Both the position numbers and the translations under genes were made by a program. A stretch of 41,821 nucleotides of DNA from Chitinophagales bacterium (GTDB lineage: Bacteria; Bacteroidota; Bacteroidia; Chitinophagales; Saprospiraceae), in NCBI GenBank assembly GCA_013297745.1, contig JAAFIM010000029.1, positions 1-41,821 on the forward strand. The letters run 5' to 3'. Shown here in pieces: positions 8,399-15,878 of the stretch (position 1 is the first letter of the stretch; each line of letters opens with the position of its first letter). The notes beneath the pieces were generated by a model. It was not told the origin of the DNA and made no database searches. It worked only from the letters and a program-made list of their open reading frames with translations.

Positions 8399-9522
8399 GG
8401 CACTACGCCAAATTACTTGAAAAACGTAAAAAAGAAAAAAATGGACTTAAAAAAAATGTTTGAAAAATTGCTAAAATTTAGCAAAGAAATTTGTATAAAA
8501 GAGATTCAAATAGACGAAAGCAACAAAGTTGTCAATGTTTATGTAGAATACATTTATGAATTAGAAACGGGTTATAAGTTACATAGTAGCTATAAAAAAA
8601 AGTGGGAACATTTACCACTTTTTGAATATAAAACGTATATTCATTGCCAAGTGCCGATATTCAAAAAAAGTGATACAAACCACTTCAAAAAAGCAATTAT
8701 TAATTTTGCATCAGGCTATTCAAGACATACTTTGGCTTATGAAGAATGGATTTTGGATAAGATAAAAATACACAATTGCTTTAGTAAAGTAGCCAAAGAA
8801 TTGGGTATTTTCGCTAAAACAGTGTCAAGTATTTACCATAAACATGTGTCCAAAATAAATGAAACAGCTATACCAATAACAGCTAAAAGGATAGGAATTG
8901 ACGAAACTTCTACTCGAAAAGGACACAACTATTTAACTACCTTTGTAGATATGGATAACAAGCAAATAATTGATATACAAGCAGGTAGAGGTTCAGAAGC
9001 TATAAAATTATTTATAGAAAAACATCCAAATCCTAACGAAATCACAGACATTTCAATGGATATGTCGCCCGCATTTTTATCTGGCGTACAAACGTATTTG
9101 CCGCAAGCTAAAATTACTTTTGACAAATGGCATGTTCTGAGAAATATGTATAAGCATTTAGATAAATTAGGCAAAAAAGCGGATGGTTTTAAAGTGGCTT
9201 TATCTTTGCAATTTGGCGAATTAAAAAGTATTTACTATGCTAAAAGTGAAGAATTGTTTTTACAAAAACTATATTTTATTGCAGATTTATCTGCTGAATA
9301 TATGGGTAAAAACAAGTTCAAAAGTTATATTTTAAGAAACGCAAAAGGCATAGCAAACTATGCAAATTCCAAACTCAACAATGGACTTTTAGAAGGTCTG
9401 AATTCTAAAATTCAGTTGCTCAAAAGGTTAGCACGCGGTTTTAATTCCGTAGCTAGTTTTTCTAAAATGATTCGTTTTTCTTTTGCTGCGTAAGATCTTT
9501 TCAAGTAATTTGGCGCAGTGCC
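8399..9522 (+). mobile_element. ISL3-family insertion sequence, complete (1124 bp)
   Basis: Terminal inverted repeats at 8399-8423 and 9498-9522 agree at 24 of 25 bases; they start GGCACT and end TTACTTGAAAA. The element is bounded by a perfect 8-bp direct repeat GATAATTT (8391-8398 and 9523-9530), the duplication length expected for ISL3. One transposase gene fills the element. Near-identical ends and an intact duplication indicate a recent insertion that may still be mobile. Confidence 0.95.
8441..9493 (+). CDS. ISL3 family DDE transposase
   Basis: A 350-residue transposase counted from the ATG at 8441; an in-frame TTG at 8417 lies within the terminal repeat and is less likely. A helix-turn-helix lies around residues 112-135 (NCFSKVAKELGIFAKTVSSI). 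The DDE catalytic core includes Asp154 (RIGIDE), Asp207 (DISMDMSP) and Glu318 (NGLLEGLNSKIQ), with the FDKWHVLRNM and KRLARGFNSVASF motifs typical of ISL3. The N-terminal zinc finger usual in the family is not evident as paired CxxC; only isolated cysteines are seen. The protein is shorter than the ~400 residues of many members but appears intact. The high A+T and Lys/Ile-rich coding differs from the host gene around it. Confidence 0.93.
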   Translation: MDLKKMFEKLLKFSKEICIKEIQIDESNKVVNVYVEYIYELETGYKLHSSYKKKWEHLPLFEYKTYIHCQVPIFKKSDTNHFKKAIINFASGYSRHTLAYEEWILDKIKIHNCFSKVAKELGIFAKTVSSIYHKHVSKINETAIPITAKRIGIDETSTRKGHNYLTTFVDMDNKQIIDIQAGRGSEAIKLFIEKHPNPNEITDISMDMSPAFLSGVQTYLPQAKITFDKWHVLRNMYKHLDKLGKKADGFKVALSLQFGELKSIYYAKSEELFLQKLYFIADLSAEYMGKNKFKSYILRNAKGIANYANSKLNNGLLEGLNSKIQLLKRLARGFNSVASFSKMIRFSFAA

Positions 9523-9530
9523 GATAATTT
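9523..9530. repeat. Target-site duplication, right copy
   Basis: GATAATTT immediately follows the right inverted repeat and is identical to the left copy at 8391-8398. Confidence 0.95.
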
Positions 9531-10042
9531 TAATGAACTTATTCAATCTAATTTGTTCGCTTTTGGCTTTTGGAGCGTATGAAACGGGAGATTTGGGCGA
9601 AACAGGGCTTGTTTTCTTGGGTTTCATCCCGCTAATTTACAGCCTTACTTTTTATACCATTCCGCTGCTTAGATGGGTTTTTTCTTGGGGCAAAAATGAT
9701 TATTATCACCGCCTTAATGTGCGGAAACGGTTATTTAAAACCATTTTCCAATCACATAGCCCTAAAATTTCGCTAAAAAAGCTAACCGCTGCCGCCAACA
9801 ATACAGGTAAATCAGATGGCAAAGAAGAAAATTTGTCCGAAAAATTGGTACAAGATGTTATGCAACAAGTTGTTTTTGACCTCAAAGGCGAGTCTTATTT
9901 GGACGACCAAACGGGTGAATTTATGTATGATTTTAGCGAATTAGATGTAGAAATTGCTGATATTGATAATCTCCGTGCGCAGAAAAAAGATGATAAAGGC
10001 TTGGGAAATATCATTATGGAAACTTAGTTTATTTTTTTTAAT

Positions 10043-10081
10043 AAAAAAAGCACAACGGAATTTAATCCATTGTGCTTTTTT
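10043..10081. terminator. Bidirectional terminator
   Basis: A 10-bp stem (10050-10059 with 10066-10075, one C/A mismatch) has a 6-base loop, an A-run before it and a T-run after it. It separates the interrupted plus-strand gene from the convergent minus-strand LysM gene and can serve both. Confidence 0.8.
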
Positions 10082-10102
10082 ATTTTTTAGTTATGAATAA
10101 GT

Positions 10103-10885
10103 TTAGCGTTCTACTTTATCCAAAGGTGGAAACAACAATTGCATACCAGGTTTTATGGCGTAAGCGCTGGGTAAATTGTTAATTCGGACAATATCGTGAT
10201 AATAGCGTTGGTCGGCATATATTTTTTCGCACAACTTAGGCAGATTATCACCATACTTAATTTCTATCAAGTGCGTAAGGTCGGGAGAATTGCCAGTAGG
10301 ACGTTTTAGAGGAGCTACAAAAGGAAGTAAAGTCAAGTTGGCTACTGCACGTACAGGCTTTCCTGCCGCAGAAAACAAATGGTAAGTAATTTTTAATTCC
10401 TGTAGAACACAATAATAAATCCCTTTTGTACCTTTGGCTGTACTTTCCGAAGCGAAAACTGCTCCCCAAACTAACATAAGATAAGGGGCTGAGTGGCCTG
10501 ATTTGTTATAACCGTATACAGTCTCTTTTAGTTTTTCTAAATAAAGAGATATATCAGGACTACCATAATTTATACCTGGTACGGCTGGTGTATGAACACC
10601 AGTAGCATCAATCATTACTTCCAACTCTAAATCTTGTTTCGTGTTTTCATATCCTTTGAAAGTTCTTATGGGGGCAGATTCTCCTTGCGCTGTCCCTCCA
10701 TCTTTAGAATCCCATTTGATACCATACGTTTGGTCCATTTCTTTATCCACTACAAGTGGAAGCTCAATTTCACCAATTTTACCAGTAAAATCATTTTTTT
10801 CATATGCTACAATTTTAGCCAACGGCATACCACCACCACCCATTAAGCTGCTGACAGCACCCATAACAGAACCTAATATACTCAT
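10103..10885 (-). CDS. Contractile injection system tube/baseplate protein with LysM (Afp7/Pvc7-like)
   Basis: A 260-residue protein. After a short Gly/Met-rich N terminus, residues about 20-200 resemble the CIS tube-protein N-terminal domain of Afp7/Pvc7 (gp53-like baseplate component). The pattern includes IELPLVVDKEMDQTYGIKWD, TFKGYENTKQDLELEVMIDATG, YLMLVWG, VLQELKITYHLFSAAGKPVRA and ATA-like LTLLPF. Residues about 206-258 form a LysM domain with YGDNLPKLCEKIY, ..DIVRINNLP and IKPGMQLLFPP. In such particles the protein attaches tube to spike near the baseplate. No sheath, tube, VgrG, gp25 or AAA+ gene of an injection system occurs elsewhere in the window, so this is a lone copy. It has its own promoter-like box at 10931-10961. 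Confidence 0.8.
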   Translation of the reverse strand: MSILGSVMGAVSSLMGGGGMPLAKIVAYEKNDFTGKIGEIELPLVVDKEMDQTYGIKWDSKDGGTAQGESAPIRTFKGYENTKQDLELEVMIDATGVHTPAVPGINYGSPDISLYLEKLKETVYGYNKSGHSAPYLMLVWGAVFASESTAKGTKGIYYCVLQELKITYHLFSAAGKPVRAVANLTLLPFVAPLKRPTGNSPDLTHLIEIKYGDNLPKLCEKIYADQRYYHDIVRINNLPSAYAIKPGMQLLFPPLDKVER

Positions 10886-10930
10886 ATTTTTGTTGTTTTA
10901 AATTTGGGGTTAGAAATTATTTTTTCGGGT

Positions 10931-10961
10931 CAAAAATAACCCTTATTTTTGTATTGGCCAA
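10931..10961 (-). promoter_or_regulatory. Promoter for the CIS-like LysM gene
   Basis: Read on the minus strand, TTG (10961-10959) lies 20 bases before TATTTTTG (10938-10931), close to the TTG-N19-TAnnTTTG consensus. Transcription would start about 40 bases before the ATG at 10885. Confidence 0.6.
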
Positions 10962-11078
10962 ACATTTTAAAAAAAAAAGCACTTTTTTTTAACATTTTTT
11001 CACAAAAACACCATTTTTTTGTAAAAAACCGGACTTTTTTATCCAATTCAGGCTAAAAATAGATAAATTTCAAAACAT

Positions 11079-12329
11079 TTATACAATTAATAATTGTAAA
11101 AATCCAGCCAACATACCCAAAATTGCCCCTATAATAATCAATTTCATTTCATCTTCTTGGAATACGGGGCGCAAAAAACCCACAAATTCAGGCGCAGGCA
11201 AACCACCCATTTTTTCCCTTAGCGTATGTTCGATATCCAACGCTTGTTTGGCGTAATCAAAAATAACATGTATATATTGAGGGGTGGCTTCTACAAACCG
11301 TTGGGTAGTTACCAATTTTATATTTTCGTAAGCTTGACTTCCTGTAGTAAATTTTATCAGCGAGCTAGAAAATCCAGCCGTATTATCCACACTTTGAGAG
11401 ACGTGTTTTTCTATAATTTTAATCATTTTATCCACACTTTGCCCCTTAAAAATCTGCTCGGATATATTGGGCATAGTCATTATATTGTCGGCTATAATTT
11501 TAGCATAAGCTTTAGCCACCTCTTTTTGACGCTTTATAAACAAACCTTGCAACTTAAACCCAAATATATTGATAGGCGTTTGAGGTTGAAAAATCATCCG
11601 AAGTGCCAAGTCATTGGTCAAATAACCCACTATAAGCCCCCCGACAGGCAACTGCCACCAAGCTGGATAAATCAACCAAATCACCATTTGTATAAATCCA
11701 AACAAAAATCCAAAATAAGCTCCCGATTGCTCAATAAATTTAAACTCTTGCTCCCCCACCTTCAAAAATATACTGTTTAAAAGCGCTTTATCCTCTGTCA
11801 ATTTTTTTATCGCCATAGCTTTTAAATCAAACACTTCAGCGATATTAACTTTTACAGATTGCATAATCTCCTCTATCACTTCTGGAATTTCAACCGCTGC
11901 CCGCTCATAAACCAACTCTTTGCGCTTTTCACTCAATAATTTCCATAATGGAACCTCTTGCGCTACCGTTTCAGATATAATCCGACGGGTCAAAGGCACC
12001 AAATGCGGCGCCATCTCTTTAGCAATTACCTTAGGGTTAATTCTCGCAAATTGCTCTTCTACGTCTATCAACTGACTCGTTATCATATCCACCGACTTGG
12101 CAGCCATAGAAGCCGCTTTGCTGGGGATAATACCCTGCCAACCCATAGGAGGCAGCAACCAACCCACGCCTTGAATACCTTTAATATCTATACCTTTAAA
12201 TTCCAAAGGGTAAAAGGTCATTTTTAACGCCAATACGTTTGTACCCCAACCCACTATCGCTGAAATAATAGGTATGGACAACACCTCCCAATTTTCTATA
12301 GCATAATTAAAAATTTCTCCTATGGTCAT
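11079..12329 (-). CDS. DUF445 family membrane protein
   Basis: A 416-residue protein with the DUF445 signature. An N-terminal membrane segment is followed by AIVGWGTNVLALKMTFYPLEF and PMGWQGIIPSKAASMAA. The pattern repeats in the second half as GGLIVGYLTNDLALRMIFQPQTP and FIKRQKEVAKAYA. A C-terminal hydrophobic helix (IIGAILGMLAGFLQLLIV) closes the chain. The internal symmetry and terminal anchors are typical of YheB-like members. The gene is last of a minus-strand operon, 30 bases after the preceding reading frame. Biochemical function of DUF445 is not established; a membrane-organising role has been suggested for some relatives. Confidence 0.88.
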   Translation of the reverse strand: MTIGEIFNYAIENWEVLSIPIISAIVGWGTNVLALKMTFYPLEFKGIDIKGIQGVGWLLPPMGWQGIIPSKAASMAAKSVDMITSQLIDVEEQFARINPKVIAKEMAPHLVPLTRRIISETVAQEVPLWKLLSEKRKELVYERAAVEIPEVIEEIMQSVKVNIAEVFDLKAMAIKKLTEDKALLNSIFLKVGEQEFKFIEQSGAYFGFLFGFIQMVIWLIYPAWWQLPVGGLIVGYLTNDLALRMIFQPQTPINIFGFKLQGLFIKRQKEVAKAYAKIIADNIMTMPNISEQIFKGQSVDKMIKIIEKHVSQSVDNTAGFSSSLIKFTTGSQAYENIKLVTTQRFVEATPQYIHVIFDYAKQALDIEHTLREKMGGLPAPEFVGFLRPVFQEDEMKLIIIGAILGMLAGFLQLLIV

Positions 12330-12359
12330 ATTTTGAACATTTATGGCTGATAAGATGTT

Positions 12360-13277
12360 TTAGTTTAGTCTAAGCCTCAATAAGCGCAAAGCTTCAGCAA
12401 GGGTTGAAATCCTTTCTTCCAACACTTTGATATTCAGCTCGTTGGTTATCGTTTGGCTATACAGCAACTGTGAATTTTCATAAAGAGGTAATAAATCTGG
12501 CTCTGCTGCCCTTAACGAGTTGAGCAACTTCTCCCTAGTACTGGTCAAATCGCCAATTTTATAGGCTGCTTTTGTGTCTTGATTTTGTTGAAAAATAACC
12601 AATTCGCGGCTAATCTGTTGGTTCAATTCCGCCAACTCTACCCATTTATTGCCCTCTTTTGATTTATTAACCACTTCCATTTTAAAATTGGATAAAGCCT
12701 GCTCACTATTAGCTGCATATTGTTTTTGTTGGGTTTTGGCAGAAGCCAACAGATAAGCCGCGTTGGTAGAATCTTCAGTCAAACGGCGCAATTCTTGCTC
12801 CAACCCCTTCCGCTCTGTATCAGCAGAAATACCCACTGTGTTAAATGTTGAAATTTTATACCGACTTTGGGGATAATTTATATCCAAAACCATCTCTTGT
12901 ACAATCACCCTACCTGTGTCCTTGAGCAAGTATTGGCTGGATACCCACTCTGCAAAACGTAGATGCTGTGTATTTTTGCTAGGGTTAAAATTGACTGGGG
13001 TTAAATTCAACCAACTATAGCCAGCCCACAAACCAAAAGGCAAGGCTTGGGTAGGATATTCTAACCTTTGCCCTCCCAAAGTAAAACTATATTTGTCAGT
13101 AGCTGGCTGAGGCACCAAAGCTTGTATAAGGTCTTGGGTTTGGTATAAAGGTTTTTTTTGTTGATTATCTACATAAAATTTTTCGGCTAAAAATATCGGT
13201 TTTTTCTGCTGCGCAAATAATAAATTAGACAACTGCATTAAACAAAAAAACAAAGATAAAAATTTTTTACTATTCAT
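12360..13277 (-). CDS. Secreted coiled-coil protein, unknown
   Basis: A 305-residue protein from the ATG at 13277, chosen because it starts directly at a signal peptide (MNSKKFLSLFFCLMQLSNLLFA, cleavage after AQ-like residues). Residues 20-150 are a compact region with many aromatic residues. From about 160 to the end the chain is strongly helical and coiled-coil-like, with abundant Gln, Glu, Leu and Ala. I do not recognise the family. It lies between the HEXXH lipoprotein gene (38 bases upstream) and the DUF445 gene (30 bases downstream), so the three probably form one envelope-associated operon. Confidence 0.65.
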   Translation of the reverse strand: MNSKKFLSLFFCLMQLSNLLFAQQKKPIFLAEKFYVDNQQKKPLYQTQDLIQALVPQPATDKYSFTLGGQRLEYPTQALPFGLWAGYSWLNLTPVNFNPSKNTQHLRFAEWVSSQYLLKDTGRVIVQEMVLDINYPQSRYKISTFNTVGISADTERKGLEQELRRLTEDSTNAAYLLASAKTQQKQYAANSEQALSNFKMEVVNKSKEGNKWVELAELNQQISRELVIFQQNQDTKAAYKIGDLTSTREKLLNSLRAAEPDLLPLYENSQLLYSQTITNELNIKVLEERISTLAEALRLLRLRLN

Positions 13278-13315
13278 AATATGGGAAATTTTTAACAAGG
13301 GGGTTAATCTTTTGA

Positions 13316-14329
13316 TTAGCTATTTTCCAATATAATTTTTTCTATTTTTGATAACAACGCTTTGCCGTCGGCATCAATATCAACCAAAAAAGAACCCAAT
13401 CCAGCCTTTTGCAAAGCTAACAGTTTGAAGTTATCAGCCAAAATTTCTTCTGGATGGATTATATAATTGGTATTTTTACCAATTTGGGAGAAAAAATTAC
13501 CTAATTGTTGGGGTGCATAGCCTGTATGGTCAGCCGCTATAACCAAAGAATCGTTTTGAGGGCTAATTTCAAACAATCTAAAATCTAAATGCTGAAAAAA
13601 CAAGCCATTTGATAACGCATAAGCTCCATATCGGGAAAAAATCATCGGCACAACCTCCAATTCTCTACCTGTGTTATCTTTAACCTTTATAGCATAACGC
13701 ATATCAACCGCATCAGGGTTATAAAAAACCCGTTTTTTCAACATCGCATTCAATCCCAAATTGACTATAGGGCGAAAACCTATGGCAGCAAATAGTTTTT
13801 CTTTGACCTGTGGATTATAACGGCTGTACAAATGAAAAATTTCGTGTATCAAAGTGGGATAAATATCTTCTGCTTCACCAGCCAACAAGACAGCAGCGGG
13901 GATAAAAATCGTATTTTGTCGGGTAAAAAAAGTTTGGCTACCATAAGCATTCCCAGCTATTTTAGCCACTTGTATCGTATCGGGCAAAGATAGTTGGGGG
14001 CTAATTTTATACACATACGCTAGCGCCTTTTGTAGCTGTCGATTGGCGCAAGCAGCTTCGGCTGGGCTAAATTCTTGAGCTTCTTGGCGCAAAAAATTGG
14101 TATAACTTAGCACAGGATTGGGTTTTAACGCTTGGGTGTCTGTTTTCATCTGAATAGACATTTCCAATAAGCCAATATGGGCAAAAAAATGGTCTATCGT
14201 GTCCGTACAAAGCGCATATTCGGCGGCTGGTTTGTCCAATATATGTATAATTGTCCGTTTTTGCTCCACTCCACAAGCTGCTAAAAAGAAACCCAACCCC
14301 AAAAAAATAAATTTCGCCAATTTTCCCAT
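13316..14329 (-). CDS. Putative zinc-metallopeptidase lipoprotein
   Basis: A 337-residue protein from the ATG at 14329, which places a signal peptide at the N terminus with lipobox LAAC (Cys19). A HEIFH sequence at residues 162-166, within TLIHEIFHLYSRYNP, fits the HEXXH zinc site of gluzincin-like peptidases. I could not assign the third zinc ligand with confidence. The rest has no recognised domain. It is the first gene of the three-gene minus-strand operon and follows a TATTTTTG promoter box. A cell-envelope protease is likely but its substrate is unknown. Confidence 0.65.
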   Translation of the reverse strand: MGKLAKFIFLGLGFFLAACGVEQKRTIIHILDKPAAEYALCTDTIDHFFAHIGLLEMSIQMKTDTQALKPNPVLSYTNFLRQEAQEFSPAEAACANRQLQKALAYVYKISPQLSLPDTIQVAKIAGNAYGSQTFFTRQNTIFIPAAVLLAGEAEDIYPTLIHEIFHLYSRYNPQVKEKLFAAIGFRPIVNLGLNAMLKKRVFYNPDAVDMRYAIKVKDNTGRELEVVPMIFSRYGAYALSNGLFFQHLDFRLFEISPQNDSLVIAADHTGYAPQQLGNFFSQIGKNTNYIIHPEEILADNFKLLALQKAGLGSFLVDIDADGKALLSKIEKIILENS

Positions 14330-14350
14330 CTTTTTTATAAAATTTCGCTG

Positions 14351-14358
14351 CAAAAATA
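14351..14358 (-). promoter_or_regulatory. Promoter -7 box of the HEXXH/DUF445 operon
   Basis: TATTTTTG on the minus strand fits TAnnTTTG and lies 21 bases before the ATG at 14329. No TTG was found at the expected distance, so the call rests on the -7 box and its position. Confidence 0.45.
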
Positions 14359-14445
14359 ACCTTTATTTCTATATATCTAGGCATATCCGCTTTTTTATCC
14401 GCTCAATAATCTTTTTTTGGGCAAAAAATCATAATTTTATTTAAA

Positions 14446-14868
14446 ATGGTTGATAATTCCTTTTTGAAATCGGATGAATTATTGGTATTATTTGATGGGG
14501 TTTGCAACCTCTGCCACCGTTCCGTACAGTTCATACTCGCTAGGGACAAAACTGCTAGGTTTAAATTTGCATCTCTACAATCCCAATTTGCTCAACAACA
14601 GCTAGATTTATACCAAATCAATCCCAAAACAACCGATTCCATAGTCTTAATTTACCAACAAAAAGCCTATATCTATTCGTCTGCCGCCCTGCGCATAGGT
14701 TGGCACTTGGGAGGCTTGTACAAAATGGCTGCTTTAGCTTGGCTAATTCCCTATTTTATCCGCGATTGGGGCTATAAATTAATCGCTGCCAACCGCTATA
14801 AATATTGGGGCAAACAAAATAGCTGCTGGCTACCCAAACCAGAATGGGCTGGTCGCTTTTTGGGCTAA
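14446..14868 (+). CDS. Thiol-disulfide oxidoreductase-like DCC family protein (DUF393)
   Basis: A 140-residue protein with the family's defining start, VLFDGVCNLCHRSVQFIL, carrying a Cys20-x-x-Cys23 pair that suggests redox activity in a thioredoxin-like fold. The middle (FKFASLQSQFAQQ, DSIVLIYQQKAYIYSSAALRI) and the C-terminal DWGYKLIAANRYKYWG also fit. The length is normal. It stands alone on the plus strand between divergent and convergent minus-strand genes. Its substrate is unknown. Confidence 0.88.
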   Translation: MVDNSFLKSDELLVLFDGVCNLCHRSVQFILARDKTARFKFASLQSQFAQQQLDLYQINPKTTDSIVLIYQQKAYIYSSAALRIGWHLGGLYKMAALAWLIPYFIRDWGYKLIAANRYKYWGKQNSCWLPKPEWAGRFLG

Positions 14869-14902
14869 AAAAAAACCCTGTCCGATTCTCATCTGACAGG
14901 GG
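14867..14902 (-). terminator. Terminator of the ECF sigma gene
   Basis: The stem is CCCTGTC (14876-14882) with GACAGGG (14895-14901). On the minus strand it is followed by nine consecutive T residues that overlap the end of the DCC gene. It lies 48 bases past the sigma-gene stop codon. Confidence 0.8.
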
Positions 14903-14949
14903 AAAATTACTATGAAAAGACTCTACTTGTATCCGTGTTTGTGGGTTGA

Positions 14950-15483
14950 CTAGTGCGCATCGCTCAAATGGGTGATGTTGTAACGCTCTTCTATCAACGT
15001 TTTTAGCTCTCTACGAGCGAAGAAAATGCGGCTTTTGACCGTACCCAAAGGCAAGTCCAATTGTTCGGCTATTTCTTGGTATTTATAACCATAATAATGC
15101 ATAACAAAAGGTACGCGGATGGCATCTTCCAATGTTTCTACCACTTGCAACAATTCTTCCATAATCATGGCCGATTCTGCCGCATTGCCTACAGTTTTGC
15201 TACCTGCGTTGAGGTAATATAAATTGTCTGTAGCGTCAAAAATAGTGTTGTTTTTTAGCTTTTTGCGATAGGCATTGATGAATATATTCCGCATAATGGT
15301 AAATAACCAAGCCTTTAAATTTGTGCCTTCGCGGAATTTTTCTTGATTAACGATGGCTCTAAAAGCTGTCTCTTGGTACAAATCTTTGGCATCGTCGTTG
15401 TTTTTGGTGAGTTTGTAAGCGAAACTCAACAGCAGACCTTTCATATCATCTAATTGGCCTGTGAAGTTGTCCATGGTAAGCAT
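14950..15483 (-). CDS. RNA polymerase ECF-type sigma-70 factor
   Basis: A sigma factor of 177 residues if translation starts at 15483 (MLTMDNF) or 174 from the ATG at 15474. Region 2 covers about residues 12-80, with DAKDLYQETAFRAI and NLKAWLFTIMRNIFINAYRK. Region 4 covers about 115-170, with VPFVMHYYGYKYQEIAEQL and the LPLGTVKSRIFFARREL helix-turn-helix. It matches widespread Bacteroidota ECF factors that lack an adjacent anti-sigma gene; none is seen here. The nearest neighbour upstream is the divergent ribD. A Bacteroidota promoter precedes it by about 150 bases. Confidence 0.93.
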   Translation of the reverse strand: MLTMDNFTGQLDDMKGLLLSFAYKLTKNNDDAKDLYQETAFRAIVNQEKFREGTNLKAWLFTIMRNIFINAYRKKLKNNTIFDATDNLYYLNAGSKTVGNAAESAMIMEELLQVVETLEDAIRVPFVMHYYGYKYQEIAEQLDLPLGTVKSRIFFARRELKTLIEERYNITHLSDAH

Positions 15484-15878
15484 AATTCTTAATTGTTTTT
15501 GGACGTTAAGTAAAACATTGCACACTCAAAAATGTTGGAGCCGTGAGCGTAATTTTTGATAAAAAATATTATTTTTTATTTTTTGTGTTTTTTATTATTT
15601 GTGCAAGTTTGTTGTTTCGGCTATTCACTTTTGTTGATGCAAAGGTAAGACGAGATTAAACAACAACCAAACTTTTCCTAAACTTTTTTTCTTATAGGCT
15701 TATAAGTTTTACTTATAATGTAGGTATAAAAAGGCTGTAATGCTTATTGGTAGTGGGTTTAACCGTTTTATTAAGAATTAATCTTAATAACAAAGTTTCA
15801 TTTTTTTGTGAAACTTGTTTAATTTTTAACCTTTTTTTAAGATTTTTTTGGTATGTAATTATAGTTTTTTTTTATAAA
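15484..15878. other. Divergent intergenic region between the sigma gene and ribD
   Basis: About 395 bases, very rich in T on the plus strand, with no gene. Besides the sigma promoter it holds three perfect inverted repeats upstream of ribD: TTATAAGT/ACTTATAA (15700-15718), TATTAAGA/TCTTAATA (15769-15789) and AAGTTTCA/TGAAACTT (15793-15816). They may be operators or RNA hairpins. I do not see the conserved core of an FMN riboswitch. Confidence 0.55.
15640..15670 (-). promoter_or_regulatory. Promoter of the ECF sigma gene
   Basis: On the minus strand TTG (15670-15668) is followed after 20 bases by TACCTTTG (15647-15640). This agrees with the housekeeping consensus and would give a leader of about 150 bases before the start codon. 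Confidence 0.65.

Larger units (their letters stand above)
7429..10027 (+). pseudogene. Membrane protein with winged-helix-like segments, split by an ISL3 insertion
   Basis: The original gene is 7429-8398 joined to 9531-10027. Removing the insertion and one copy of the 8-bp target repeat restores an uninterrupted frame of 489 codons including stop (488 residues). The break falls inside codon 324, in a predicted transmembrane helix (NFWII|LMNLFNLICSLL). The protein has an N-terminal winged-helix-like segment (residues about 5-75, ending LIYDFG), a transmembrane helix near 103-130 and a second related segment (about 223-283, ending ATLYGDFSEF). Two further helices follow across the break, then a C-terminal segment ending EFMYDFSEL. 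The three YDFG/GDFSEF/YDFSEL ends suggest a repeated module. It directly follows moxR. I do not recognise a named family; it is not DUF58. The split almost certainly inactivates it. Confidence 0.85.

Noticed and set aside
7429-8463. The frame before the insertion as a complete gene ending at 8463
   Set aside because: Its last ~20 codons lie inside the insertion sequence; the true gene continues after 9530.
7429-10027. Interrupted gene as the missing DUF58 partner of MoxR
   Set aside because: The reconstructed protein has winged-helix-like segments and membrane helices but none of the DUF58 or von Willebrand-type motifs.
11226-11780. Plus-strand 184-codon frame opposite the DUF445 gene
   Set aside because: It is the shadow of a well-supported family protein on the minus strand.
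15700-15878. FMN riboswitch upstream of ribD
   Set aside because: The conserved riboswitch core could not be found; only short inverted repeats are present.
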